DNA of 64,000 nt. It comes from GCA-002708315 sp963676635 (lineage in GTDB: Bacteria; Bacteroidota; Bacteroidia; Bacteroidales; F082). The position numbers and the translations under genes were made by a program. Shown here in pieces: positions 46,442 to 54,249 of this stretch. The stretch spans positions 2,542,001 to 2,606,000 of the forward strand of contig OY781105.1 of NCBI GenBank assembly GCA_963676635.1, in the 5' to 3' direction. Below the pieces are notes generated by a model that saw only the letters and a list, made by a program, of their open reading frames with translations, was not told the DNA's origin and did no database searches. Position 1 is the stretch's first letter, and each line of letters starts with the position of its first letter.

Positions 46442-47007
46442 CTTACAATTTCTGTATTATTATCTTCATAAACATAGTTAATCTTATACAGCATTTTTTT
46501 GAGGCTGTTTCTTGCTTTTTTTAACTGAGTTTTAGATGTGTTCTCAGAGATTCCTAGTTTATTGGCAATCTCTTTGTGGGAGTATCCTTCAATTGCGAAC
46601 ATATTAAAAACTATTCTGTATCCATCAGGTAGTTTTTGTACCATTTTTAAAAGATCTCTGGAGTTAAGTTCAGAAGGTATCTCGGCAGCAACAAAAGGTT
46701 GACCATTTACTTCTTCAATATCTTCATGGAAATAGTGTTTATTACTTTTCCTAAAATTATCAATAGCTATATTTACCATAATACGCTTCATCCAGCCTTC
46801 AAAAGACCCTTTTCCTTCATATGTATTTATCTTTTTAAAGATTCTGAGCATACCTGTTTGGAGAGTATCTTCAGCTTCGTCAATACTTTTTGCGTACCTC
46901 ATGCATATTCCTAACAAGACACGGTAATATCTGTCATACAGTATCTTCTGGGCTTTTGCATTTTTGCGTTGGCAAAGCCGGATTATCTCCATTTCATTTA
47001 TACTCAT
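46438..47007 (-). CDS. ECF RNA polymerase sigma factor
   Basis: The 189-residue sigma-70 family protein has region 2 (KILYDRYYRVLLGICMRYAKS, then GSFEGWMKRIMVNIAIDNFRK) and region 4 (LPDGYRIVFNMFAIEGYSHKEIANKLGISENTSKTQLKKAR). Region 3 is missing, as expected for ECF sigmas. It leads a same-strand series with a putative anti-sigma/barrel protein and three surface proteins, so it probably directs their expression. The -7 element and an inverted repeat at 47043-47057 lie just upstream. Confidence 0.93.
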   Translation of the reverse strand: MSINEMEIIRLCQRKNAKAQKILYDRYYRVLLGICMRYAKSIDEAEDTLQTGMLRIFKKINTYEGKGSFEGWMKRIMVNIAIDNFRKSNKHYFHEDIEEVNGQPFVAAEIPSELNSRDLLKMVQKLPDGYRIVFNMFAIEGYSHKEIANKLGISENTSKTQLKKARNSLKKMLYKINYVYEDNNTEIVR

Positions 47008-47042
47008 CTCTCCGTTTTAAGACGGTTTTTAGCTGTATTTCG

Positions 47043-47057
47043 TTGTCTGGCAGACAA
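47043..47057. promoter_or_regulatory. Inverted repeat overlapping the sigma-gene promoter (operator candidate)
   Basis: TTGTCTG and CAGACAA form a perfect 7-bp inverted repeat with one base between. It overlaps the -7 element at 47055-47062 and the predicted start of transcription, and lies 36 bp upstream of the start codon at 47007. Confidence 0.55.
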
Positions 47058-47062
47058 AATTA
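47055..47062 (-). promoter_or_regulatory. Bacteroidota -7 promoter element for the sigma-led cassette
   Basis: TAATTTTG on the minus strand fits TAnnTTTG and shares three bases with the inverted repeat. Confidence 0.6.
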
Positions 47063-47247
47063 ACAGTATTTATGATTTGAGACATAAAACTAAAAATTTT
47101 ACATTTATAAGTAGGGTATATAGTTTCTTATGCGGTATATGAGTAATGGCGAAAAAGGTTATTACATGAAAGAACTGATTATCAATAGTGTTCAAGTAAA
47201 TGCGACTCATGTTAAAACATTTTGTCATTAATTAAAAACATTGACAA

Positions 47248-47502
47248 ATGACAGAAATAAATTGGCTAAAAATATCAGGGATGTTTCGCAGCTGTTTGTA
47301 TAATAAAGAAAATCCAGAATGTCCTTTTAATGAATACCGGAAAATGGATCAGATACAACAAATGCAAACAATAAGTACAATAAGCGAAAAAACAGGAGTT
47401 CAATTATTGAGTAAATGTAACGCTTGTAAAAGTAGTTGTACTGCTATTCCTGCAAAAGTATTTGAAATTGAAAATTCCAATAACTTTAAGGTAGTTGGAT
47501 AA
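47248..47502 (+). CDS. Small Cys-rich hypothetical protein
   Basis: The 84-residue protein has Cys16, Cys25 and a CNACKSSC cluster (Cys57, Cys60, Cys64), a pattern suited to binding zinc or an iron-sulfur cluster. There is no signal peptide and no transmembrane helix. It is a single gene followed by a strong terminator. Similar short Cys-containing proteins occur in Bacteroidota without assigned function; I cannot name the family. Confidence 0.6.
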   Translation: MTEINWLKISGMFRSCLYNKENPECPFNEYRKMDQIQQMQTISTISEKTGVQLLSKCNACKSSCTAIPAKVFEIENSNNFKVVG

Positions 47503-47550
47503 AAAACTATAGTGCTTTTTGTATTAAACCTTTATTTTATATTTCATGTA

Positions 47551-47594
47551 AAAACCCGGCGATTATTATTTTTATAATCATCGGGTTTTTTATA
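47551..47594. terminator. Bidirectional Rho-independent terminator
   Basis: AAAAACCCG, partly paired GATTAT/ATAATC, and CGGGTTTTTT form a long stem with A-run before and T-run after. It serves the small Cys-rich gene on the plus strand and the lipoprotein gene on the minus strand. Confidence 0.88.
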
Positions 47595-47617
47595 TAGATA
47601 GAACAATTACTTTATTT

Positions 47618-48415
47618 TCATTTTTTATCCCAATATTCTGAGCATCTTTCTTTTTCAGCAACTTTTAAAACAGAGAACCCCAGATTAATTGCTTTAGTAA
47701 AATCTTCACAACCTTCTGCTTTATTACCTAATTCATACTGGGCCAATCCGCGTAAGAAATATGCATTTTTATTTTTTGAGTCAAGGGAAATAGCATGATT
47801 ACAATCAAAAACAACCCCACTCATGTCATATGGAAATTTTGTGCCAGCTCTGTTTACCCATACTCTTGCGTTTAATGAATCAATTTGTATATAGCTATCA
47901 AAATCTTCTTTTGCTTGTTTTGTATTACCAATAGCCATATAAATCCTTCCACGATTTAAGAGTAGTTCCGGTTTTAGAAAAGTTGAGATTTTTTTATTCA
48001 GGTTTGTTATTAAGTTCTGATAATCTGGTTTAACCCAAAATCCCATTGTTGTTTTAATTCTTCCTCCACAATTATCTTCAATTAAGTCAAATGATATATA
48101 ATAATCTGTTTGATATAATTTATATTTTCCTTTACCTTGACACATCTTACCTTCCTTGTCTAAAAAGATAACTGTGTCATTATGAAGTTTATACTCAGAT
48201 GTTACATCGCTTGTTTTATCATTTCCAAAGTCAATTGTTACAATTCCATCATTATTAATAGTCAGAGATACTAAGCCCGTATGTCCATTTCTTATCCACT
48301 TGCCAACAATTGAATTATTTGATTTAACATCATTATGTTTCTTTTTATCAATTACTTGATTACAACCGGAAATGAACACGATTATCGCTAATAGAATATT
48401 TAATTGTATTTTCAT
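47618..48415 (-). CDS. Lipoprotein with lipocalin-like N-terminal part and TPR repeats
   Basis: The start is set at MKIQLNILLAIIVF (48415), which gives a proper lipoprotein signal ending ISGC (Cys18). The longer frame to 48463 would put 16 polar residues before the signal. After the Cys, a beta-rich domain (SIVGKWIRNGHTGLVSLTI, about 30-135) resembles lipocalin-like proteins. Three tetratricopeptide-like repeats follow (LLNRGRIYMAIGNTKQAKEDF, AYFLRGLAQYELGNKAEGCEDF). At 265 residues it is probably an envelope protein; role unknown. Confidence 0.75.
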   Translation of the reverse strand: MKIQLNILLAIIVFISGCNQVIDKKKHNDVKSNNSIVGKWIRNGHTGLVSLTINNDGIVTIDFGNDKTSDVTSEYKLHNDTVIFLDKEGKMCQGKGKYKLYQTDYYISFDLIEDNCGGRIKTTMGFWVKPDYQNLITNLNKKISTFLKPELLLNRGRIYMAIGNTKQAKEDFDSYIQIDSLNARVWVNRAGTKFPYDMSGVVFDCNHAISLDSKNKNAYFLRGLAQYELGNKAEGCEDFTKAINLGFSVLKVAEKERCSEYWDKK

Positions 48416-48449
48416 CTTTGTATTGTTTAATGGAATGTGCCTAAAGGCT

Positions 48450-49511
48450 TTACAATTCCTCATTTAGCTTATTAATATAACTATATTTTGCTTGTCGGGC
48501 TTTCCATCTGTCTCTTGCATATTTTTGCATATCTGTTACTTTGTCATTTTCGTCAACAATTTCAAGACCAAGCAATGTTTCAATTACATCTTCCATTGTT
48601 ACAATCCCGTCTAATCCTCCGTATTCGTCAACAATTAATGCAATATGCTCTTTTTTTTCTAAAAGTTTCTCCCATAAAAGGTATAAAACAGTAGATTCGG
48701 GAAAAACCATTATTTTTCGTTTAATATCTTTAAGTTTTAATTCATGATTACGTTCAGCTAAATTTTCAAATACCTGCTGCCTTAGTACGTATCCTGTAAT
48801 ATTTTCATCGGTTTCTGAAAAAACTGGTATTCTTGAATAATTTAAATATTCTTTATTTCTAAGAAAATCCTGCAAACGTAAATTCTCATCAGCAATAGCA
48901 ACAACAACTCTTGGGGTCATTATTTCTGTTACTTTAATATTTTTTAGTTTAAGGATGTTTTGAATAATCTTGTTTTCTTTATCTGAAAATAAACCTTCAT
49001 TTGTACCTATACTTGCCAGTGCAGCAATTTCCTCTCTGCTTGTAGATTGGCCTTCATTTTTACTTGATATTATTTTCGTAATGAATGTTGACATAATTAC
49101 CAATGGGTAGGTGATAATTATCATTGTTTTTATGGTAAAGTAAGTAATCTTTGATAATTTTCTCCAGTATCTGGCGCCTATAGTCTTGGGAATGATTTCT
49201 GTAACAATTAGGATTAAGATTGTAAGGATAGCTGATACAATTCCAAATGAAGCTTCTCCAAAAACTTTAATAGCTTGTGCCCCTACTCCCGCAGCACCTA
49301 TTGTGTGTGCAACAGTGTTTAATGATAAGATTGCTGAAAGGGGTTTATTTATATTTATTTTCAGATCAATAAAAGCTCTGGCCCATTCATAACCCTGATC
49401 CTGCTTAACAATTAAAAAAGATTGAGGTGTTGAAAGAAGCACAGATTCCATTATTGAACATAAAAAAGAAACAAAGAGTGCTAAAAATAAATATGCAATT
49501 AATGCTATCAT
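48450..49511 (-). CDS. CNNM/CorC-type membrane protein (DUF21 plus CBS pair)
   Basis: The protein has about 353 residues from MIALIAYLFLALFVSF. The N-terminal DUF21 (CNNM) domain has three to four helices and NKPLSAILSLNTVAHTIGAAG. Two CBS domains follow (VTEIMTPRVVVAI and VDEYGGLDGIVTMEDVIETLLG). Relatives export magnesium or sense it; the C-terminal CorC_HlyC domain is missing, so this is the short form. The start is chosen at 49511 because the upstream Met codon at 49523 lies inside the -7 element at 49521-49528. Confidence 0.88.
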   Translation of the reverse strand: MIALIAYLFLALFVSFLCSIMESVLLSTPQSFLIVKQDQGYEWARAFIDLKININKPLSAILSLNTVAHTIGAAGVGAQAIKVFGEASFGIVSAILTILILIVTEIIPKTIGARYWRKLSKITYFTIKTMIIITYPLVIMSTFITKIISSKNEGQSTSREEIAALASIGTNEGLFSDKENKIIQNILKLKNIKVTEIMTPRVVVAIADENLRLQDFLRNKEYLNYSRIPVFSETDENITGYVLRQQVFENLAERNHELKLKDIKRKIMVFPESTVLYLLWEKLLEKKEHIALIVDEYGGLDGIVTMEDVIETLLGLEIVDENDKVTDMQKYARDRWKARQAKYSYINKLNEEL

Positions 49512-49520
49512 TTTTTCATA

Positions 49521-49528
49521 CAAAGATA
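49521..49528 (-). promoter_or_regulatory. Bacteroidota -7 promoter element for the CNNM gene
   Basis: TATCTTTG on the minus strand, 9 bp upstream of the chosen start, implies a nearly leaderless mRNA and rules out the longer start. Confidence 0.6.
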
Positions 49529-49852
49529 CCTAATTTTCATTAGATGATTATGATTATTGGGATCAATATAATGATTGAATTATTTAATAATGATAATAGA
49601 ATAATAGCACTGTTGGGAAACATTATAGGATAGTGAAGAAGACCTTTCACCGGGTACATGCATAGGATCAAACAAAAAATCTGGGAAGAAAAGTATGAAA
49701 GTTTATATCGAGTATTTTATTAGTGAAATAGACAAACTCAGTTAAACAAATTTTGCTTAAGTCGCTTTTTTATTTAGGTTGCAAGCTGGCACTAACTAGG
49801 GTCGTTTTATTAATAGGTTAGAAGATGATATTTTAATTCGTTTGATTCTATT
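49529..49852. other. Intergenic region without a recognised gene
   Basis: No feature is supported. A 38-codon open stretch at 49629-49745 (plus strand) has no family resemblance and no promoter. The region is adjacent to repeat array B. Confidence 0.4.
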
Positions 49853-50022
49853 TTGTGTAAAGATGTTTTCTTATTTGTGTAAAGACTACTTATATATTGT
49901 TTGGTTAGTATTTTAATCAAGACCAGAATTGAATCAGGTCAAGACTAGAATTGAATCAGGTCAAGACTAGAATTGAATCAGGTCAAGACCAGAATTAGTT
50001 TAGGTCAAGAGTATTTTACATA
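49853..50022. repeat. 22-bp periodic array B (leader units TTGTGTAAAG, core AGGTCAAGACYAGAATT)
   Basis: TTGTGTAAAG occurs at 49853 and 49875, and TTGTTTGGTT at 49897, each 22 bp apart. From 49913, units of exactly 22 bp follow: a divergent first unit, two identical full copies with core AGGTCAAGACTAGAATT (49935, 49957), a third with one change plus altered edges (49979), and a degenerate last unit (50001). There is no reading frame. The array lies about 250 bp beyond the 3' end of tRNA-Cys. Confidence 0.88.
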
Positions 50023-50209
50023 TTATCCAAGGAAAAAGAATCAGACATTGAGTAAAATAGAACAAAATCAATAAAAGCAAAAATAAGTTGTGAGTTCTGC
50101 CTGTAGGTCAAAAAAAAAGTCAATAGATGTATTAGGTTGGGTTATTCATTTTTGTTCCTTTCCTCAGAAAGTTGGTTTAATCCCATAAACAGATAAAATT
50201 AACTAAAGT
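50023..50209. other. Intergenic region between array B and the tRNA-Cys terminator
   Basis: AT-rich sequence with no supported gene or motif. Confidence 0.4.
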
Positions 50210-50240
50210 AAAAAAGACCCCCAAAATGAGAGTCTTTTTT
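50210..50240 (-). terminator. Rho-independent terminator after tRNA-Cys
   Basis: AAAAAAGAC and GTCTTTTTT close a hairpin whose minus-strand T-run follows the stem, 31 bp beyond the tRNA 3' end. Confidence 0.75.
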
Positions 50241-50270
50241 ATTTCATGATTTATCTATCATAAGTTTTGG

Positions 50271-50341
50271 AGGTACCGAGCGGAGTCGAACCGCTGTACA
50301 TGGTTTTGCAGACCACTGCCTAGCCACTCGGCCACGGTACC
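50271..50341 (-). tRNA. tRNA-Cys (anticodon GCA)
   Basis: The 71-nt cloverleaf has acceptor GGTACCG with CGGTACC, anticodon loop CTGCAAA, T arm AGCGG/CCGCT with loop TTCGACT, and discriminator T, as expected for Cys. The 3' CCA is not encoded in full. Confidence 0.96.
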
Positions 50342-50512
50342 GTTTTAAAAAACGAACTGCAAAATTACAATTTTCATTTTACTTATTAACTGTTTTGTGA
50401 TATTTTTCTCAATTGCATTAGATTTTTAACATAATTTGGCGTTATTGTGACGAGATTAATAGAGAAATATACTAATTTTAGCACCATAATTACTATCAAA
50501 TCTTAAACAACC

Positions 50513-53446
50513 ATGAAAAGACTTCTACTTTTTTTAACCTTTATTCTATTAATCACTTCTTATATTAATGCTCAATTTACAGACGACCCTGCATTAAATA
50601 CTATTGTTAATGATATGAGTGGAGAACAGGTAATACCTCATATTGCTTATGATGATGCCGGTAATTTCTATATTGGATTTTTCTCTAACACAACAGGAAA
50701 TTATAATGTAAGATTGCAGTATTTTACTTATGATGGAACAGCACAATGGGCTGATGACGGTATTCTCATAAGTGATAATGTTCAACTTTTGTGGCTAACA
50801 GAGTGGGATCTTACTACAGATAACACTGGAAATTGTGTTTTAACATTTCATGATAATCGAAATGGTAACATTGATGTCTTTGCTTATGCTATTTCACCAA
50901 CTGGTACATTTTTGTGGGGAGCCGATGGAATCCAGTTATCAACCAGTTCTGAAGATGAATTGGCTCCACCAAGCATCACAGTAACTGAAGATAACAATAC
51001 AATTGTTGCCTGGTATCGCCCTACGACATCCTATTATGAAATTGTTTTGCAAAAAATTACTCCTTCAGGAACATTAAGTTGGGGTAATTCAGGTATTATT
51101 TACGGATCGTCAACTATTGCTTATACGGTTCCTAAAGTATTGGGCATAGATGGAGATAATTTTTTACTTGGATTTTATAAAGAGTCAGGTAGCATTCCTG
51201 CATTAACCCGTCATCTGTATGCTCAAAAGTTTAATGGCTCGGGAGCTTCTCAATGGACTGATGATGTTCTTATTAGTAATTCAAATGGTATTTCGGCTTA
51301 CGTTGATTTCCGATATGCTTCTGACGGTGCAAATGGTATGATTTTCGCATGGAACGATGATTGGGACAGTGATATGAATATTGATGCTAAAGCTTCGAGA
51401 GTTCTTGCTGATGGTACTGTACCTTGGCCTGCTAACGGTGTTGAAATGAATACTACTGCCTCAACCAGTAATCAAAATACAAGAATTGTGGGTGTTAACA
51501 GTAGTAATGAGGTTATATTTAGCTGGGATAAAAAGAATGCTAATCAAAGTCAGACAGCTATATCTGGTCAGAAATTATCTACTGACGGTATGCGTCAATG
51601 GACTGATAGTGGACTTGAATTTATTCCTATGTCGATGGATGTTGGTGGTACAATCGGTGGTCGAATATACGACGGAACAACTTCTATTATAACTTACGAT
51701 TATTCTACAGGTGGCACTACTTCAGATATTAATGCCATTGGTGTGGATAATAATGGCTCTCTGGTATGGTCTCCTACAATTACAAACATGTCTTCAAGAG
51801 TAACACAGAAAGTTCACAGTATATGTAGCAACCTTTTTAATGGCCAACTAATTGTTGTTTGGGAAGATGGGAGCAGTAGTGCAGATATTTATATGCAGAA
51901 TATTTATTATGATGGTACAATGGGGGATCCTCCATTAAGCGATGATGCTACTCTTAGTGATCTTACTGTAAACAGTGTAACCGTTGAAGGGTTTAGTCCA
52001 GATACCTATAATTATAGTGTAGGCATCCCTATTGGTGATCCATTACCTATAACAGGAGCAACTCCCAATGATCCTGTGGCAACTGTGGATATTACACAGG
52101 CAACAGCAGTACCTGGTTCTTCTTCAGTGCTTGTGACTGCTGAGGATGGAACTCAACTTACGTATACCATAGATTTTCACATTGCAGGCACTGACGCTAC
52201 TCTTACAGATTTAACTGTTGATGGAACAACAATTCCCGGATTTGACCCAAATATCTTTACTTATGATTATGAAGTTGCTACCGGAGACCCAATACCTGTT
52301 ACAGGAGCAACTCCGGCAGATCCTTTGGCAGATATGGTTATTACACAGGCAACAACACTTCCTGGCGTTGCAACAGTAGTAGTAACATCTGAAGATGGTA
52401 TTACTACAAATACTTATACTGTTAACTATCTTTATGATCCTGGTACTGATGCTACTCTGGTTGATTTACAGGTTGCAGGTGTTACTATTGAAGGATTTGA
52501 CCCTAATATTTATTATTATGAATATGGTTGTATTTATCAGGAACCATCTCCTTATGTAACAGGGATACCAAATGATCCTCTTGCAACAGTTGATGATACT
52601 CAGTGTCTTGAAATTCCTGGTGATGCTATTTTGGTTGTTACAGCAGAAGATGGTGTTACGCAATTGACATATACTGTTCATTTCTATTATATAGATTATG
52701 ACGCTACTCTTTCTGATCTAACTGTTGATGGTGTAACGATTCCGGGGTTTGATCCTCAGATAACATCTTATCAATATCTTGTTCCTGATACTATTAATAT
52801 TCCTGTTGTGGATGGTACAACTACTGATCCTGATGCTACTCTTAATATTGTTCAGGCTTCAGGAATTCCCGGAACAGCTACTTTGAATGTAGTTGCTGAA
52901 GATGGTGTAAATGAACAAACATATACTGTTGATTTTTATGTTTTGCCGGCTGATGCTACTTTGTCAGATCTTACTGTTGATGGTATTACTATCACAGATT
53001 TTGATCCTTATACCCTGGAATATGAAGTAGAAGTTCCTGAAGGTAGCCCGGTTCCGGTTATAAATGGTACTACCAACGATCCTTTGGCTACAAAAGAAGT
53101 TATTCAGGCTACAGGTGTTCCTGGTGAAGGTACTATTGTGGTTACAGCTCAGGATGAAATAACTCAGATTACTTATACTGTTATGTTTAAATTAATAACA
53201 GATATAAATGATAATAGTTTTTCTGATTTGAAATATTATCCCAATCCTGTTAGTAAACTCTTATACATTAACAATATTCCTGAAAATTCAATTGTAAAAA
53301 TCATAAGTCTTACCGGAATAGAAGTAGCAAGCTCACAGGTTACTTCCGGGGTTATTGATTTGTCACATCTTGAAAAAGGATTGTATTTACTTTCTGTTGA
53401 AAAGGATGGAAAGCAGTTGAGAGTTTCTAAGATTTTAAAAAATTAG
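50513..53446 (+). CDS. T9SS surface protein with five cadherin-like beta-sandwich repeats
   Basis: The 977-residue exported protein has a signal peptide (LLLFLTFILLITSYINAQ). A propeller-like N-terminal half follows (about 25-475; repeats such as GTAQWADDGILIS and GTLSWGNSGIIYG). Then come five repeats of about 83 residues, each starting with a form of DATLSDLTVDG and ending ITYTVDF (cadherin-like beta-sandwich, PF12733 type), at about 51944, 52194, 52448, 52699 and 52951. The type A T9SS tail has YYPNPVSKLLYI and ends LRVSKILKN. It should be secreted and fixed to the surface, probably for adhesion. Confidence 0.9.
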   Translation: MKRLLLFLTFILLITSYINAQFTDDPALNTIVNDMSGEQVIPHIAYDDAGNFYIGFFSNTTGNYNVRLQYFTYDGTAQWADDGILISDNVQLLWLTEWDLTTDNTGNCVLTFHDNRNGNIDVFAYAISPTGTFLWGADGIQLSTSSEDELAPPSITVTEDNNTIVAWYRPTTSYYEIVLQKITPSGTLSWGNSGIIYGSSTIAYTVPKVLGIDGDNFLLGFYKESGSIPALTRHLYAQKFNGSGASQWTDDVLISNSNGISAYVDFRYASDGANGMIFAWNDDWDSDMNIDAKASRVLADGTVPWPANGVEMNTTASTSNQNTRIVGVNSSNEVIFSWDKKNANQSQTAISGQKLSTDGMRQWTDSGLEFIPMSMDVGGTIGGRIYDGTTSIITYDYSTGGTTSDINAIGVDNNGSLVWSPTITNMSSRVTQKVHSICSNLFNGQLIVVWEDGSSSADIYMQNIYYDGTMGDPPLSDDATLSDLTVNSVTVEGFSPDTYNYSVGIPIGDPLPITGATPNDPVATVDITQATAVPGSSSVLVTAEDGTQLTYTIDFHIAGTDATLTDLTVDGTTIPGFDPNIFTYDYEVATGDPIPVTGATPADPLADMVITQATTLPGVATVVVTSEDGITTNTYTVNYLYDPGTDATLVDLQVAGVTIEGFDPNIYYYEYGCIYQEPSPYVTGIPNDPLATVDDTQCLEIPGDAILVVTAEDGVTQLTYTVHFYYIDYDATLSDLTVDGVTIPGFDPQITSYQYLVPDTINIPVVDGTTTDPDATLNIVQASGIPGTATLNVVAEDGVNEQTYTVDFYVLPADATLSDLTVDGITITDFDPYTLEYEVEVPEGSPVPVINGTTNDPLATKEVIQATGVPGEGTIVVTAQDEITQITYTVMFKLITDINDNSFSDLKYYPNPVSKLLYINNIPENSIVKIISLTGIEVASSQVTSGVIDLSHLEKGLYLLSVEKDGKQLRVSKILKN

Positions 53447-53460
53447 GTTGTATATTGTAT

Positions 53461-53504
53461 AAAAAAAAAGGATGTTTCATAAGCAAGTGAATCATCCTTT
53501 TTTT
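53461..53504. terminator. Bidirectional terminator between the cadherin-like gene and the CWC gene
   Basis: An A-run, GGATG, a loop, CATCC and a T-run form a hairpin usable from both converging sides. Confidence 0.8.
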
Positions 53505-53685
53505 ATGTATATTTTTTGGCAAGTTCATTAAGGCAATCCGGACAAAGACATGAATCATATTTGTTATCTATTATATCTCTGGCTTTGTCAGAAACTCTTA
53601 CCGAATAGCACCAGCATTTTCCCGACTTACTACACGTGAAATAATTTCCACATCTTGGGCATTTTTCATTATTATCATTAAACAT
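53503..53685 (-). CDS. Cysteine-rich CWC family protein
   Basis: The 60-residue protein contains CPRCGNYFTC, then GKCWCYSV, which is the CWC motif that names the family, and CLCPDCLNELA. Four pairs or near-pairs of Cys suggest zinc binding. The family is small, widespread and of unknown function. It starts 5 bp after folB on the same strand and is probably co-transcribed with it; the shared terminator ends the unit. Confidence 0.88.
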   Translation of the reverse strand: MFNDNNEKCPRCGNYFTCSKSGKCWCYSVRVSDKARDIIDNKYDSCLCPDCLNELAKKYT

Positions 53686-53690
53686 AATGT

Positions 53691-54041
53691 TTATGATTTA
53701 AGAGTAACGCTTACGAAATCCATTTTACCACCTAATGGTGGGTTTATTTTCTTGATTTTAACTTTTGCACTTTTTACATTACTGAACTCTTTTATAACAC
53801 TAACAAGTATTCTTCTTCCAACGTGTTCCAATAGTTTCGACGATTGTTTCATCTCTTCTTTCACAACAAGATAAACAGCTTGATAATTTACTGTATCTTT
53901 TAGATTATCTGACACTTCAGCAACAGCAGTGTCAACATCTAAAAACAAATCGATAATAAATTTTGTACCTATAATCTGTTCTTCTTTAAAACAACCATGA
54001 TAGGCGAAAAATTCCATTCCTTCTATAGAAATTTCGGACAT
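53691..54041 (-). CDS. folB: Dihydroneopterin aldolase
   Basis: FolB converts 7,8-dihydroneopterin to 6-hydroxymethyl-dihydropterin in folate synthesis. The 116-residue protein shows the family start IEGMEFFAYHGCFKEEQIIGTKFIIDL, with the YHGC active-site strand, the DTVNYQAVYLVVKEEM block with the substrate-binding Tyr, and KIKKINPPLGGKMDFVSVTL with the catalytic Lys region. The length is normal. Other folate genes are not adjacent. Confidence 0.95.
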   Translation of the reverse strand: MSEISIEGMEFFAYHGCFKEEQIIGTKFIIDLFLDVDTAVAEVSDNLKDTVNYQAVYLVVKEEMKQSSKLLEHVGRRILVSVIKEFSNVKSAKVKIKKINPPLGGKMDFVSVTLKS

Positions 54042-54105
54042 ATTATATTAAGTTACAAGTCAATAGTATAAAAACAGTTAGATTATGACTAATAAATCCC
54101 ATATT

Positions 54106-54249
54106 TTAATTTAAAACATGTAGAGCTTCGTCAATTCTTTCAAGAGTTTCTTCCTGGCCAATAAGAGCCATTATATCAAATAAATGAGGTCCTTTAAGAG
54201 CACCCACAACAACAAGACGTAAAGCATTCATGACTTTTCCAAGACCAAG
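54106..54249 (-). pseudogene. gltX: Out-of-frame C-terminal piece of gltX
   Basis: In the frame next to the interrupted gltX, 47 codons read LGLGKVMNALRLVVVGALKG and continue to ERIDEALHVLN before TAA. This is the normal end of bacterial glutamyl-tRNA synthetase. Restoring one G near 54251 (CAAGACTT to CAAGGACTT) joins it to the main frame as EEQGLGLGKVMNA, giving 506 residues. Confidence 0.9.

Noticed and set aside
47166..47234. 22-codon open frame upstream of the small Cys-rich gene
   Set aside because: Too short, no promoter or coupling, no recognisable pattern.
49629..49745. 38-codon open stretch between the CNNM gene and array B
   Set aside because: Lacks a start near a ribosome-binding context and resembles no family; probably chance.
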